From positions 1 to 44,737 of the forward strand of contig DAOWCY010000034.1 in NCBI GenBank assembly GCA_030639305.1: 44,737 nt of DNA, in the 5' to 3' direction. Of the stretch, positions 23,427 to 32,500 are shown piece after piece. This stretch comes from JAGLQA01 sp023135565 (GTDB taxonomy: Bacteria; Acidobacteriota; Aminicenantia; UBA2199). A model generated the notes under the pieces. That model ran no database searches, was not told the DNA's origin, and worked only from the letters and a program-made list of their open reading frames with translations. Position 1 is the first letter of the stretch, and each line of letters opens with the position of its first letter. The position numbers were made by a program, and so were the translations under genes.

Positions 23427-24750
23427 TCTTTTCAATATTCCTTATGTGCTGCGGGTACTGCTGTCTCTCGTGGTTATTATGGCATTCAATAAGCTGCTTA
23501 AACAACTGCTCGTTTCCCTGATATTAGGCACTTTATGCCTGGCACTGTGGTGCGGCCACTCTTTCGATACCATCGGGGCCATCGCTTTTGCGCGGGCTTT
23601 CGAATTGGATAATTTACTCCTGATGTTATTGGTGGCCCAGGTCATATGGCTGAGCACACAAATGGACAAAACCGGCACTATGACCGAATTGGTGGATACA
23701 GTAAAATCCCTGGTCAGCCAACGCACTGCCATGGCTGTACTGCCGGCGGTAATCGGCCTACTGCCTATGCCGGGCGGGGCGATTTTTTCGGCACCCTTAG
23801 TGGACGACTGCGACCGGGAAAAGATTATCGATCCGCTCCTGAAAACAAGAATCAACTATTGGTTCCGCCATCTCTGGGAATACTGGTGGCCCCTCTATCC
23901 CGGCGTACTCATGGCGATTGCTATCACCGGCCTGCCGATGACCACTTTCATGCTCTTACAACTGCCGCTTAGTTTCTTATCCGTTTTGAGCGGATACATC
24001 TTCCTGCTGCGCAAAGTACGGAAATCCCCTGCCCCCGAAAATGACAAAAAACGGGCTGCACTAAAAAAAATCTTCACCCTGATAAGACCGATTCTTGTCA
24101 TTATTACGGTTTACCTGCTGATCAGGTTGTTTTTGCCCGGGTTGGCAACAGTAAACAAGTACCTGCCCATGATAAGCGGGATTTTTGTGGCCCAATTGGT
24201 GCTGCAAAGGAACCGCCCACTGGCGTTCTCCGATTGGCAGAAAAGCGGACGGCGCTCGCTGACAATCTCCGGCTGGCGAAAAATCCTTTTCTCAAAAAAA
24301 GCGCTGGACATGGCTGTGCTGGCCGGGATCATACGTGTTTACGGGGCATTTATCGAAGCACAGTTGGCGGACGGCACCCTTTTGATGGGCCACGTGCGCG
24401 ATGAACTCGGCTCGTGGAATATCCCCATCCTGCTGGTGATTATACTGATCCCTTTTATCAGCGGTATTACCACAGGGATTGCCATCGGCTTTGTGGGCGC
24501 CGGCTTCCCTATTGTGATGATGCTGATGGGGAACAGTCCCACTTACGGCACCCTGCTTTCCACTACACTGCTGGCTTATGCCTCCGGCTATATGGGCATG
24601 CTCTTATCGCCTGTGCATGTTTGCCTTATAGTAACCAACGAGCATTTCAAAACAAGCCTGCCAGCCAGCATCTTTAAACTTGTTAGACCGGCGCTGGTGG
24701 TTATCGGCGGCGCGATTGCGCTGTCACTGCTCATCAACGCCATAATGTAG
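23419..24750 (+). CDS. DUF401-family integral membrane protein
   Basis: 443 residues with about 10-12 hydrophobic helices. Two motifs identify the family: 'LLPMPGGAIFSAPLVDDCD' near residues 112-130 and 'NYWFRHLWEYWWPLYPGV' near residues 147-164. A second glycine-rich half has 'GITTGIAIGFVGAGFPIV' and 'YASGYMGMLLSPVHVCL'. The two-half layout resembles ion transporters of the IT/ArsB-like superfamily (GntP/DcuC/CitM type), so transport of an anion is a reasonable guess. The substrate is unknown. The gene is solitary with its own promoter. Confidence 0.8.
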   Translation: MDFLFNIPYVLRVLLSLVVIMAFNKLLKQLLVSLILGTLCLALWCGHSFDTIGAIAFARAFELDNLLLMLLVAQVIWLSTQMDKTGTMTELVDTVKSLVSQRTAMAVLPAVIGLLPMPGGAIFSAPLVDDCDREKIIDPLLKTRINYWFRHLWEYWWPLYPGVLMAIAITGLPMTTFMLLQLPLSFLSVLSGYIFLLRKVRKSPAPENDKKRAALKKIFTLIRPILVIITVYLLIRLFLPGLATVNKYLPMISGIFVAQLVLQRNRPLAFSDWQKSGRRSLTISGWRKILFSKKALDMAVLAGIIRVYGAFIEAQLADGTLLMGHVRDELGSWNIPILLVIILIPFISGITTGIAIGFVGAGFPIVMMLMGNSPTYGTLLSTTLLAYASGYMGMLLSPVHVCLIVTNEHFKTSLPASIFKLVRPALVVIGGAIALSLLINAIM

Positions 24751-24764
24751 GGGGCGGCGCCCCC
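24750..24764. repeat. GC-rich hairpin overlapping the DUF401 stop codon
   Basis: GGGGGC-GGC-GCCCCC, identical to 2478-2492, and likewise followed by A-[CG]-CCTAT. No T-run follows. Confidence 0.65.
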
Positions 24765-24971
24765 AGCCTATTAAATCATCAGAAACGTTTCTCGCACGTT
24801 GAAAAATCTTCACAAAAAAACGAGATTTTTTCCAGATAGCCACAGCGGGAGTCGGCGCTGGAAACTGGCGTTGGGACTGTCCTTTACCGGAGGCAGATGA
24901 CTGAATGCGGATAAAAAAAAAATCACAAACTTTTTTTTATCCCCTCAAAACTTTATCGGAATCGTATTATA

Positions 24972-24980
24972 TGGTAAAAT
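24972..24980 (+). promoter_or_regulatory. Extended -10 promoter for the STAS-lipid kinase pair
   Basis: TGgTAAAAT (24972-24980) lies 20 bases before the ATG at 25001; the -35 region (TTTATC, 24952-24957) is weak. The leader contains only a weak AACGGGA site. Confidence 0.4.
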
Positions 24981-25000
24981 GCTAACGGGAACAAACGAAA

Positions 25001-25252
25001 ATGCATATAGTTGAAAAAGTAGATAACTTAATTCTTATTACCCTGGAAGGGGACGTGAACGCAAAGGATATCTCTACTGTAAAAAAAAAAATCGAAGAAA
25101 TAGCCGAGGTTCCCAACGATGATGTGATAGTAAGTCTCAATCTTGCTGCGATTAAGAGCACTAAAGCCGCGGAGATTGAAAACAGGAAAAATGAGCTATT
25201 AAAACATTGCCATTTAAGCGGCTTAAGAGTTTACTCTTATCGTTTTGATTAA
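25001..25252 (+). CDS. Small STAS-domain-like protein
   Basis: 83 residues: 'VEKVDNLILITLEGDVNAKDISTVKKKIEEI' reads like the first strand, 'L-x-G-x-(L/V)-D/N-A' turn and helix of anti-sigma-factor antagonists. 'DDVIVSLNLAAIKS' matches the next strand, and the following helix and 'GLRVYSYRF' strand complete a short STAS fold. The usual phosphorylatable serine position (D-S-S/T) reads K-S-T-K. Its TAA is followed at once by the ATG of the lipid kinase, so the two are translationally coupled and may act together. The assignment is moderate because the protein is short and divergent. Confidence 0.45.
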   Translation: MHIVEKVDNLILITLEGDVNAKDISTVKKKIEEIAEVPNDDVIVSLNLAAIKSTKAAEIENRKNELLKHCHLSGLRVYSYRFD

Positions 25253-26242
25253 ATGAAAGAAGAAATTGCGGTTATTTTTAATCCCGGCGCGGCAAGAGGC
25301 AGCGCCGGCCGGAAAATAGACAAAGTCGAAGCCTGCCTGAAGGCTCAGGGTGTCCCCTACAAACTTTTTTTGACTAAAAGCGCAGAGCACCTAAGCGAAA
25401 CCGCGGCCCGGGCCGTACATAAGTACCCGGTCATCGTGGGTGCCGGCGGGGACACCACAGTAACGATGATTGCGGCGGAAATTCTCCGTTACAAGAAGGG
25501 CAATGCCTTAGGAATTATCGGCTTAGGTTCCGTTAACGACCTATCCAGGGAGTTTGGTGTTTTTAAGTTGGAGCAAGCCTGCCGGGCGATTAAAGTCGGC
25601 CGTAAATTGGCCTTAGACGTGGGCGTTCTCAAGATGGGAAACAGGGAGGAGCCTTTCCATTTTCTCGCCCAGGCCAGCCTGGGCTTAGGAGTGGAAGTAA
25701 ACCGCTATGTGACGCTGTGGATGGAAAAACACACCTTTATGTCCCGTTTTTATACCGTGGCCCAGGCGCTTGCCGTTATGGGCGCATTTTATCACTCTTA
25801 CAAAGAAAAAAGCGTTCCTTTAAACCTGGATCTCAAAAAGCAGGAACACGAAACCACACCGGTTCTCACTCCTTTGATAATCTTCACCAACACCTCCATA
25901 AGCGGCAAGGAGTTTCGTTTAAGCCCCAATGCCAGCCCCGTGGACGGCAAGTTAGACTGCTGCATCCTGAACGCTGAAACCCTCCCCGATCTTATTAATG
26001 CTATAATTCAAGTCAAACGGCAGACCCATGTAGAAAAAAACACAATGGAAATATACCAGGGCGAACATTTCAAAATATTCTCCCCGGACCCGGTTGATAT
26101 CCAGGCGGATGGAGAAATCTTCCAGACCGATGGCGATATAGAGATTTCTACGCTGCCCGGGGCCATCAACATGATCGTAGACCAGGATTTTAAGCCCAAC
26201 GGCCAACCGGGACCGGAGCGAATAGAGAAAATAGAGAACTAA
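25253..26242 (+). CDS. Diacylglycerol/sphingosine-kinase-like lipid kinase (DAGK catalytic domain)
   Basis: 329 residues. The N-terminal domain has 'VIFNPGAARG' (nucleotide-binding loop), 'VGAGGDTTVTMIA' in place of the family's GGDGT, and 'GLGSVNDLSREFGV' in place of P-x-GTxNDxAR. The C-terminal beta domain ends 'QADGEIFQTDGDIEISTLPGAINM', the conserved D/E-G-E motif region of bacterial lipid kinases. The Gly to Thr change in GGDGT is unusual for an active kinase. The substrate would be diacylglycerol or a related lipid at the inner membrane. It is coupled to the upstream STAS-like gene; its 3' end overlaps the sat gene by 4 bases on the opposite strand. Confidence 0.75.
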   Translation: MKEEIAVIFNPGAARGSAGRKIDKVEACLKAQGVPYKLFLTKSAEHLSETAARAVHKYPVIVGAGGDTTVTMIAAEILRYKKGNALGIIGLGSVNDLSREFGVFKLEQACRAIKVGRKLALDVGVLKMGNREEPFHFLAQASLGLGVEVNRYVTLWMEKHTFMSRFYTVAQALAVMGAFYHSYKEKSVPLNLDLKKQEHETTPVLTPLIIFTNTSISGKEFRLSPNASPVDGKLDCCILNAETLPDLINAIIQVKRQTHVEKNTMEIYQGEHFKIFSPDPVDIQADGEIFQTDGDIEISTLPGAINMIVDQDFKPNGQPGPERIEKIEN

Positions 26243-27426
26243 GCCTGCGAGCGGTAGTGTTTTCCCAAAATTTCAGCTACTTCGGGACGGGCGAATTCGG
26301 GGGGCAGCGGTTCTCCAGCGGTGAGCATTTCCCTGACTTTTGTCCCGGATAAAAAGACGAAATCTTCTTTGCCGTGGTTTTCTACCCGGCTCATCATAAC
26401 CACTTTGTTCAATTTTTTCGAGTAGGCGGTATGGTCGGCTTTAAAAATTTCTATTTCCAAAGCGTCATCGGGCACATCTTTTTCGAAAATTGCCTGGGCG
26501 TCGAAAGGACCGTAATAACTGCCCACACCGGCGTGGTCGCGGCCTACGATCAGGTGGGTGCAGCCGCAGTTTTGACGGAACACGGCATGGAGCGCCGCTT
26601 CCTTAGGGCCGGCATAAAGCATATCGAAACCGTAACCGGTAATCAAAACTGTATTGGCCGGGAAATAGATTTCCACCATTTTGCGGATGGACGCATCGCG
26701 CACGTCGGCGGGGATATCGCCTTTTTTCAATTTACCCAGCAGCATGTGGATAAGTATGCCGTCCGCGTCCACTGCTTCTTTAGCCATTTTGCAGAGTTCT
26801 TCGTGGGCCCGGTGCATGGGGTTGCGTGTCTGGAAAGCCACCACTTTCTCCCAACCGGCAGCGGCGATCTCTTCCCTGATCCGGTAGGCGGTGCGGAAAG
26901 TGCCGGGAAAATCGGTCTCGAAGTAGGAGAGGTTTAGTACGGAGATAGGCCCGGAAACCAGGAAATTTCCTAAAGCGTTAAAAGTAACCACACCGGGGTG
27001 TTCGGAGTCTAACGTGCCGAACACCTGTTTGGTTATTAATTCTTTTTGTTCCGCCGTGATTTCTTCTATGGCCTCTACGTCCTGGATAGCCAGCACCGGG
27101 TTGCCATCTACGTTAGGATCGCGCAGTGCGATGCGTTTTGCGCCGGAAATAGCAGCCGTATCGTGCACCATATTCAGGATAGGCACGGGAAAAAAGAGTC
27201 CGCCGGTAGTGTGCATTTTTTCTGCTGTGCTCAGGGCGTCCGCCGCGTTCATATAGCCGGTCAAGGGGTTAAAATAACCGCTTCCCAACATAACGGCGTT
27301 TGCCGCAGCCGCGGAACTGATTACTATTGAAGGCAGGGATTCCGCCTCTGTGATAAGTTTTTTTCTTTTTGTTTCGTCGCTTACGAATAGAGGGTTCAGT
27401 TTGTCTGACCCATGGGGTTTAATCAT
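26239..27426 (-). CDS. sat: Sulfate adenylyltransferase (ATP sulfurylase)
   Basis: 395 residues, the length of single-domain bacterial and archaeal Sat. The nucleotide-binding motif is QTRNPMHRAH (Q199 onward), with the HxxH-like histidines, and the second motif is GRDHAGVGSYYGPFDAQ. 'SGYFNPLTGYM' near residue 50 is also typical. The enzyme makes adenosine 5'-phosphosulfate (APS) from sulfate and ATP, or runs in reverse in sulfur oxidisers. No APS kinase, APS reductase or Dsr gene is in the window, so assimilatory or dissimilatory use cannot be decided. The minus-strand start follows AAGGAGC with good spacing, and a strong promoter lies upstream. Confidence 0.93.
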   Translation of the reverse strand: MIKPHGSDKLNPLFVSDETKRKKLITEAESLPSIVISSAAAANAVMLGSGYFNPLTGYMNAADALSTAEKMHTTGGLFFPVPILNMVHDTAAISGAKRIALRDPNVDGNPVLAIQDVEAIEEITAEQKELITKQVFGTLDSEHPGVVTFNALGNFLVSGPISVLNLSYFETDFPGTFRTAYRIREEIAAAGWEKVVAFQTRNPMHRAHEELCKMAKEAVDADGILIHMLLGKLKKGDIPADVRDASIRKMVEIYFPANTVLITGYGFDMLYAGPKEAALHAVFRQNCGCTHLIVGRDHAGVGSYYGPFDAQAIFEKDVPDDALEIEIFKADHTAYSKKLNKVVMMSRVENHGKEDFVFLSGTKVREMLTAGEPLPPEFARPEVAEILGKHYRSQA

Positions 27427-27468
27427 TATTTTGCTCCTTTTTTTACCATTTTATAATAGTTAAGCCTA

Positions 27469-27496
27469 ATTATATACAACCAGGGGATAAAGTCAA
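27469..27496 (-). promoter_or_regulatory. Strong sigma70 promoter for sat
   Basis: On the minus strand TTGACT (27496-27491), a 16-base spacer and a perfect TATAAT (27474-27469). The leader would be about 35 bases. Confidence 0.65.
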
Positions 27497-27590
27497 GTCC
27501 TGATTTCTATCTTAGAACTCCCATCAAAATGCGAAAACCTCTTTGCCGCCTGCGTAAATCGGCTAAATTATTTCCTGGACGTATCGCTCA

Positions 27591-27652
27591 TGAAAAGTTT
27601 TGGGAAGTCCAGAAACCCTTTTTCAAAAGGGTTTTTGGCCGCCGGAGGCAAT
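27591..27652 (+). repeat. Hairpin element (forward), left of uvrC
   Basis: Stem AAACCCTTTT / AAAAGGGTTT followed by GGCCGCCGGAGGCA. Nearly identical in inverted orientation to 29308-29370 on the other side of uvrC, with a paired C-G to T-A difference in the stem. Confidence 0.85.
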
Positions 27653-27683
27653 TGATGGGGAATTTTAGAGATTGCCTCCGGTC

Positions 27684-27712
27684 TTGAAATAAAAGGATAT
27701 TTCGGCTAAAAT
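27684..27712 (+). promoter_or_regulatory. Promoter of uvrC, probably leaderless
   Basis: TTGAAA (27684-27689), 17-base spacer, TAAAAT (27707-27712), each 5 of 6 to consensus. The ATG at 27722 begins 10 bases after the -10 hexamer starts its downstream flank, so the leader would be about 3 bases. No Shine-Dalgarno is present. Confidence 0.6.
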
Positions 27713-27721
27713 AGACCGGTT

Positions 27722-29299
27722 ATGGAAACAAATGGACCTCCTTTTACCAGGGCGCTCGACATCCCGGAAAATCCCGGGTGCTATATTTTCAGGGACAAAG
27801 CAGGCAAAATAATATACATCGGCAAAGCCAAAAACCTGGAAAAAAGAGTCCACAGCTACTTCCAAAAAAAAGACCGCAGCTTCGACCCCAAAACCGAACA
27901 ATTAGTCAAAAATATAGCTGCGGTTGATTTTATCGTTACAGCCAACGAAGTGGAAGCCCTGATCTTAGAAAGCAGCCTGATAAAGAAAAATACCCCTAAA
28001 TACAATATCAACCTGAAAGATTCCAAGAACTTCGCTTATATCTATGTAACAGACGAAAAATTCCCCCGCCTGCGTATCCTTAGAAATAAAACCGCGAAAG
28101 GCGAATTTTTCGGGCCTTTTGTTTCCGCCGCAGCGCGGGATTATATACTCGCCGCGGTCAACAAAGTTTTTCAACTGCGCACCTGCAAAAAAATGCCCAA
28201 AAAACCCTGCCTGAGACACCAGCTCCGCTTGTGCCGTGCGCCCTGCATTAACGGCATCGGGGAAGCTGAATATGCCGGTAAGATCAGGCGGGTCAAGCTT
28301 ATTTTAAAAGGCCGCACAAAAGAACTCATTACCGGATTGAGTGACGAGATGGCAAACGCAGCCGCTGAATTGAATTTCGAACATGCCTTAGAACTGCGCA
28401 ACCAGGTAGAAGCGATTAAGAGTTTACAGGAACGGCAGAACATGGACAGGAAGAAGAAGTACGATGAAGACATCGTCAATTTCCTGGTAAAAGGCGGGAA
28501 AGTCTACCTGATGTTGTTTAATGTGTACAAAGGGATTTTGGAGAATAAGCAGGAGTATGAATTCGATTATAAGGAGGATTTTTTTGAAGAATTCCTGCTC
28601 ATGTACTATTCGGACAACAAAGTTCCCGCGGAACTCATCGTCCCGGAAAAGTTGGGTCCGGCTTTCGTCTCCTATCTGCGGGAAAAAGGCCGCAAAGCCG
28701 TAACGGTAAAAATACCAGAAAAAGGAGAGAAAAAGCAGTTGCTCGAGTTGGTCAAGAAGAACATCGAGATGACTTTTTTCGGCGCCCGGATAAAATTACG
28801 GGACTTGCAGAGGAGACTGAAGCTGCCTCAAACGCCCACTGTGATCGAGTGTTTCGACATCTCTCATCTTTCCGGCACTTCTATGGTAGCCTCTATGGTG
28901 CAGTTCAGGGAAGGCCGGGCGGACAAAAGCAATTACCGCCGTTTCAAGATCGAGACCATATCCGGCATAGATGACACCGGGGCTATTGCCGAAGTGGTAA
29001 AGCGTCGTTATACGCGGCTGCTGAAAAAAGAAAAAGCTTTGCCCGATTTAGTCATTATCGACGGCGGCAAAGGGCAGTTGAATGCCGCCCTCGCCGAAAT
29101 AGAGCAATTGGGTTTAGAAATCCCTACCATAGCCATAGCCAAGCGATTCGAGGAGATATACATGCCCGGCATAGAGCGTCCGCTGCGGCTCGGTAAAAAA
29201 ACTAAAGCCTTACAATTAGTACAGCAGATCAGGGACGAGACGCACCGGTTTGCCATAGCTTATAATCGCCTGCTGCGAAAAAAAGAATTATTAAAATAG
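27722..29299 (+). CDS. uvrC: UvrABC excinuclease subunit C, lacking the C-terminal HhH domain
   Basis: 525 residues. The GIY-YIG nuclease domain ('NPGCYIFRDKAGKIIYIGKAKNLEKRV', about residues 17-43) makes the 3' incision. The four cysteines of the iron-sulfur site follow in 'TCKKMPKKPCLRHQLRLCRAPC'. A UVR domain ('NFEHALELRNQVEAI', about 218-232) binds UvrB. The RNase H-like domain carries 'ECFDISHLSG', 'VIIDGGKGQLNAA' and 'HRFAIAYNRLLRKK', giving the D-D-H catalytic set for the 5' incision. Typical UvrC proteins continue about 60-80 residues into a helix-hairpin-helix domain; here the protein stops at 'RKKELLK', 8 bases before a hairpin element. The last residues diverge from the family, so the end may have been replaced during repeat insertion. 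Confidence 0.9.
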   Translation: METNGPPFTRALDIPENPGCYIFRDKAGKIIYIGKAKNLEKRVHSYFQKKDRSFDPKTEQLVKNIAAVDFIVTANEVEALILESSLIKKNTPKYNINLKDSKNFAYIYVTDEKFPRLRILRNKTAKGEFFGPFVSAAARDYILAAVNKVFQLRTCKKMPKKPCLRHQLRLCRAPCINGIGEAEYAGKIRRVKLILKGRTKELITGLSDEMANAAAELNFEHALELRNQVEAIKSLQERQNMDRKKKYDEDIVNFLVKGGKVYLMLFNVYKGILENKQEYEFDYKEDFFEEFLLMYYSDNKVPAELIVPEKLGPAFVSYLREKGRKAVTVKIPEKGEKKQLLELVKKNIEMTFFGARIKLRDLQRRLKLPQTPTVIECFDISHLSGTSMVASMVQFREGRADKSNYRRFKIETISGIDDTGAIAEVVKRRYTRLLKKEKALPDLVIIDGGKGQLNAALAEIEQLGLEIPTIAIAKRFEEIYMPGIERPLRLGKKTKALQLVQQIRDETHRFAIAYNRLLRKKELLK

Positions 29300-29307
29300 T
29301 TATATCC

Positions 29308-29370
29308 TGCCTTCGGCGACCAAAAACCTTTTTGAAAAAAGGTTTCTGGACTTCCAAAAACTTTTCATGA
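29308..29370 (-). repeat. Hairpin element (reverse), right of uvrC
   Basis: Reverse complement reads AAACCTTTTTT / AAAAAGGTTT in the stem, framed by the same sequence as 27591-27652. It starts just after the uvrC stop codon. Confidence 0.85.
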
Positions 29371-29426
29371 GCAGTACGCTTATCTACACAATAAACGGCC
29401 ATCGTTGGCTTTTGCCTGCGCAGCAT

Positions 29427-29474
29427 AACAAAAGTTTTGATTAAACTTTTTTAAAAGTTTAGCCGCCGGAGGCC
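29427..29474 (+). repeat. Hairpin element (forward) upstream of smc
   Basis: AAACTTTTTTAAAAGTTT stem followed by AGCCGCCGGAGGCC, a short variant without the CCCCGGCAGGG block. Confidence 0.8.
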
Positions 29475-29560
29475 ATACATTGGCACTCTTTGTCCTATGC
29501 TTTTGGCTAAAAACAGGAAACCGCACCCGCTGTTTTGCTCTTCTAAAAAACCGTAAAATA

Positions 29561-29569
29561 TGGTATCAT
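29561..29569 (+). promoter_or_regulatory. Extended -10 element directly before smc
   Basis: TGgTATCAT (29561-29569) ends 5 bases before the ATG at 29575 and no Shine-Dalgarno is present. It matches the layout in front of the barrel gene at 12572-12588. Confidence 0.5.
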
Positions 29570-29574
29570 TAGGC

Positions 29575-32500
29575 ATGGACATTTACCTGGACAAACTCGA
29601 ATTGCAGGGCTTTAAATCATTCCCGGAGAAGACTGTAGTTAAATTCCACCCCGGCATCACCTGTGTCATCGGCCCCAACGGCTGCGGTAAAAGTAACATC
29701 GTCGATTCTTTACTTTGGGTGCTTGGAGAGCAGCGTATCAAGAACCTGCGCGGCGAAAACACCGAAGATTTGATATTCAGCGGCAGTGCGTCGAAAAAAC
29801 CCTTAGGCATGACCGAAGTGGCCGCTTTTTTTGCGGAACAGGACCGGGAGACCTACATCGCGCGGAGATTTTTCCGCACCGGCGAAAGCAAATATATCTT
29901 GAACGAAAGATACTGCCGCAATAAAGACATCCAGGATGAGTTATTTCGACTGCGGCTTGGCGGCAGGAACTATTTTATTTTCGAGCAGGGCAGTATCGAA
30001 AAGCTGGTGTCCCTGAAAGCTACTGAAAAAAGAATGCTCATCGAAGAAGCCGCCGGAATCTCCCAATATCTACTGCGAAAAAAAGAGACGGCCAGTAAAC
30101 TGATCATCGCCCGGCAGAACCTGGATAATGTCGAAATCCTGATCTTAGATAAAGAAAGCAGGCTGAAAGATTTAAAAAACCAGGTGAATTTCGTGCGCCG
30201 CTACCGCCGCGTTAAAAACGACAAAGTCAGCTACCTTAAAGCCTACTTAAAGAAGAGACATGATATTTACCGGGAAGATTTCGAAAAATTCAAAGCGGAG
30301 ATCGAAAAAATAATGAGCCGTGAAACCGTGGAGGTAAAAGAGATATCCTTCATAGAGAAAGAGTCCATCGCTTTGGAGGAGAAGCGCTGGCGTGTAGATA
30401 AGGAATTAAAGTTAGACCAACAAAATATCTATGATTTCCATAAAAAAATATTGGCTATCAACAGCGAGACAGATAGAGCCAGGCAGAGAAAGGAATTCAT
30501 GGAGCAGAAAACTGTAGAGGTGAAAAACTCGATTACAGCCAAAAAGAAAGAGATCGAAGATTTAGCGAACCAGGCGGCAGGAGCGGAAGCCAATATAAAA
30601 GACTTAGAGCAGCTTTTGCAAGAGGACAAATCACTTTACGAAGAATTAGAAGCGAAACTATTCGTTTTAGACCAAAAATTAGAAGATTCAAAAGGTGAGA
30701 ATGCCGGGTTAAAAGGCGAGGTTTTTAATATCCACCGGGAGATGACCGGGGTGAACAACCAGTTGAAAGAGATCGACAAACGCATGCAGCGGGTGGAGAA
30801 CGAAATCGTCACCAAAAAGAATTTCGTAGCAGAAATCAAAGACCAGGTCAGCGCCGCTGAGATTAAAGAAACCGAAAACCGTTTTAACACCTTAAAGAAG
30901 GAATCCACGGAGAAACAGGAGCGTTTCGAGAGCATAGAAAAAGAATATAAACAGAACAAAGAAGCCTTAGAAGAACTCACCGCCAACCTGAAAAATTTGC
31001 AAAACGAAACCCGCAATCTACAAAATCAAAAGGCAAAATACTTAGAAATCAAGAAAAAGATCGTCGGTGAACAGGTAAATATTTCCGGGATGAAGCACAG
31101 CGGTTATTTGCAGGATTTGATCAGCGCAGACAAGAAATATCATAAAGTACTGGAAAATTTCTATTTAGACGAAATGGACGCTCTAATTGTCGAAGCGGGA
31201 GAAGACCTCAGCCAGGGTAATTTTAATAAGCTTTTTTTACGCCGCAAGGACAGCGCCCCCCTGCCCCCCGGCATCGAAAAAGAGGACGGTTTTATTGCCT
31301 TTGTGAAAGACCTCTTTTCTTTAAAAGCGCCCCACAGCGGTTTAAAAAAATTTTTCAAAAACGGCATCCTGGTTGGTAATCTTAAGGCCGGCATCGAGCT
31401 TTATATCAAATACGACGTAAACGTGGTCACTAATGATGCCGAAACCATCACCACCGCCGGGATATTGACCCGCAGCAGGGAAAAAGGCATCCTCGACGTG
31501 ATCGAAGAAATCAGGGAAATCGACAGCAAGAAAGACCTGTTGGAAAAAGAAACCGCCGCTGTACAAAAAGAACTGGAATCGAAAAGAGAGAAGCAGCCCG
31601 GTTTAAGAACAGCGGTAAAAGAGCAGGGCGCAGAGCGTTCCCGTATGCAGAAAGAGACCATGCTCTTAGAGACGAAGTTGACCACCTTGAAGAAGAACCG
31701 GGAGACTAACCTGAAGCGGGTGGAGTTATCGGAATCGGAGATCGAACTGCTGACCGTCGAGAAAGAGAAGCTGCAGGATGAGTTCGATGTGTTGGACGGC
31801 AAAAGCAGCGAAAAGGAGAAAAAGTACAAAACCCTGGCCCAGAGGCAGGAGGTCTGCCAGGAAGAGATGGAGTCTTTAAAAGAAGAGATCATCCGCACGG
31901 AGAAGGATTTTTTACAGAAGGAGAACTCCATCAACCTTGGCCGGGAGAAGATCAACTCTTCCCACAATAACCGCAAAGCTTTGGCCGGTAATAAAACGAA
32001 GCTGCAAAAAGAGATCAAAGCCGGCGAGCAGGAGATATTGCGTTTAAAGGGTGAGACAGCAAATATAGAGAAAAATGAAAAAGAGTTCAGTGAAAACATA
32101 AAAGAGTTATCCGCTCAGAAGAGCGACTTAGAAGATGTAGCAAAGAAGAAGGAAGAGGATTTTAATGCCTTGAACAGTGAGATAAAAGAACAAACCGCGG
32201 AGATGAACCGCAAGCGCAAGCAGTTGGGAGAGATCAAAGAGGAGAAGCAGCAGTTGGAGATCGATCTTTCCGCCGTGAAGAAGGATTTGTTTCAATTAGA
32301 GGACGTCTCTTTTAAGGAGTTGAACACCGAGTTGGTAAACATAGATGGTGAAGGTCTCGATGAGTTTTTGGCGCATGATCTCCCTTTTCTTGAAGAGCAG
32401 GTACAGGAGTTCGAGGTAAAACTGATCAAAATGCGCGACAGCAACCGTTTGAATTTTTCCGCCGAGTCTGAATTCGAGATATTGACCCGGGACTATGATT

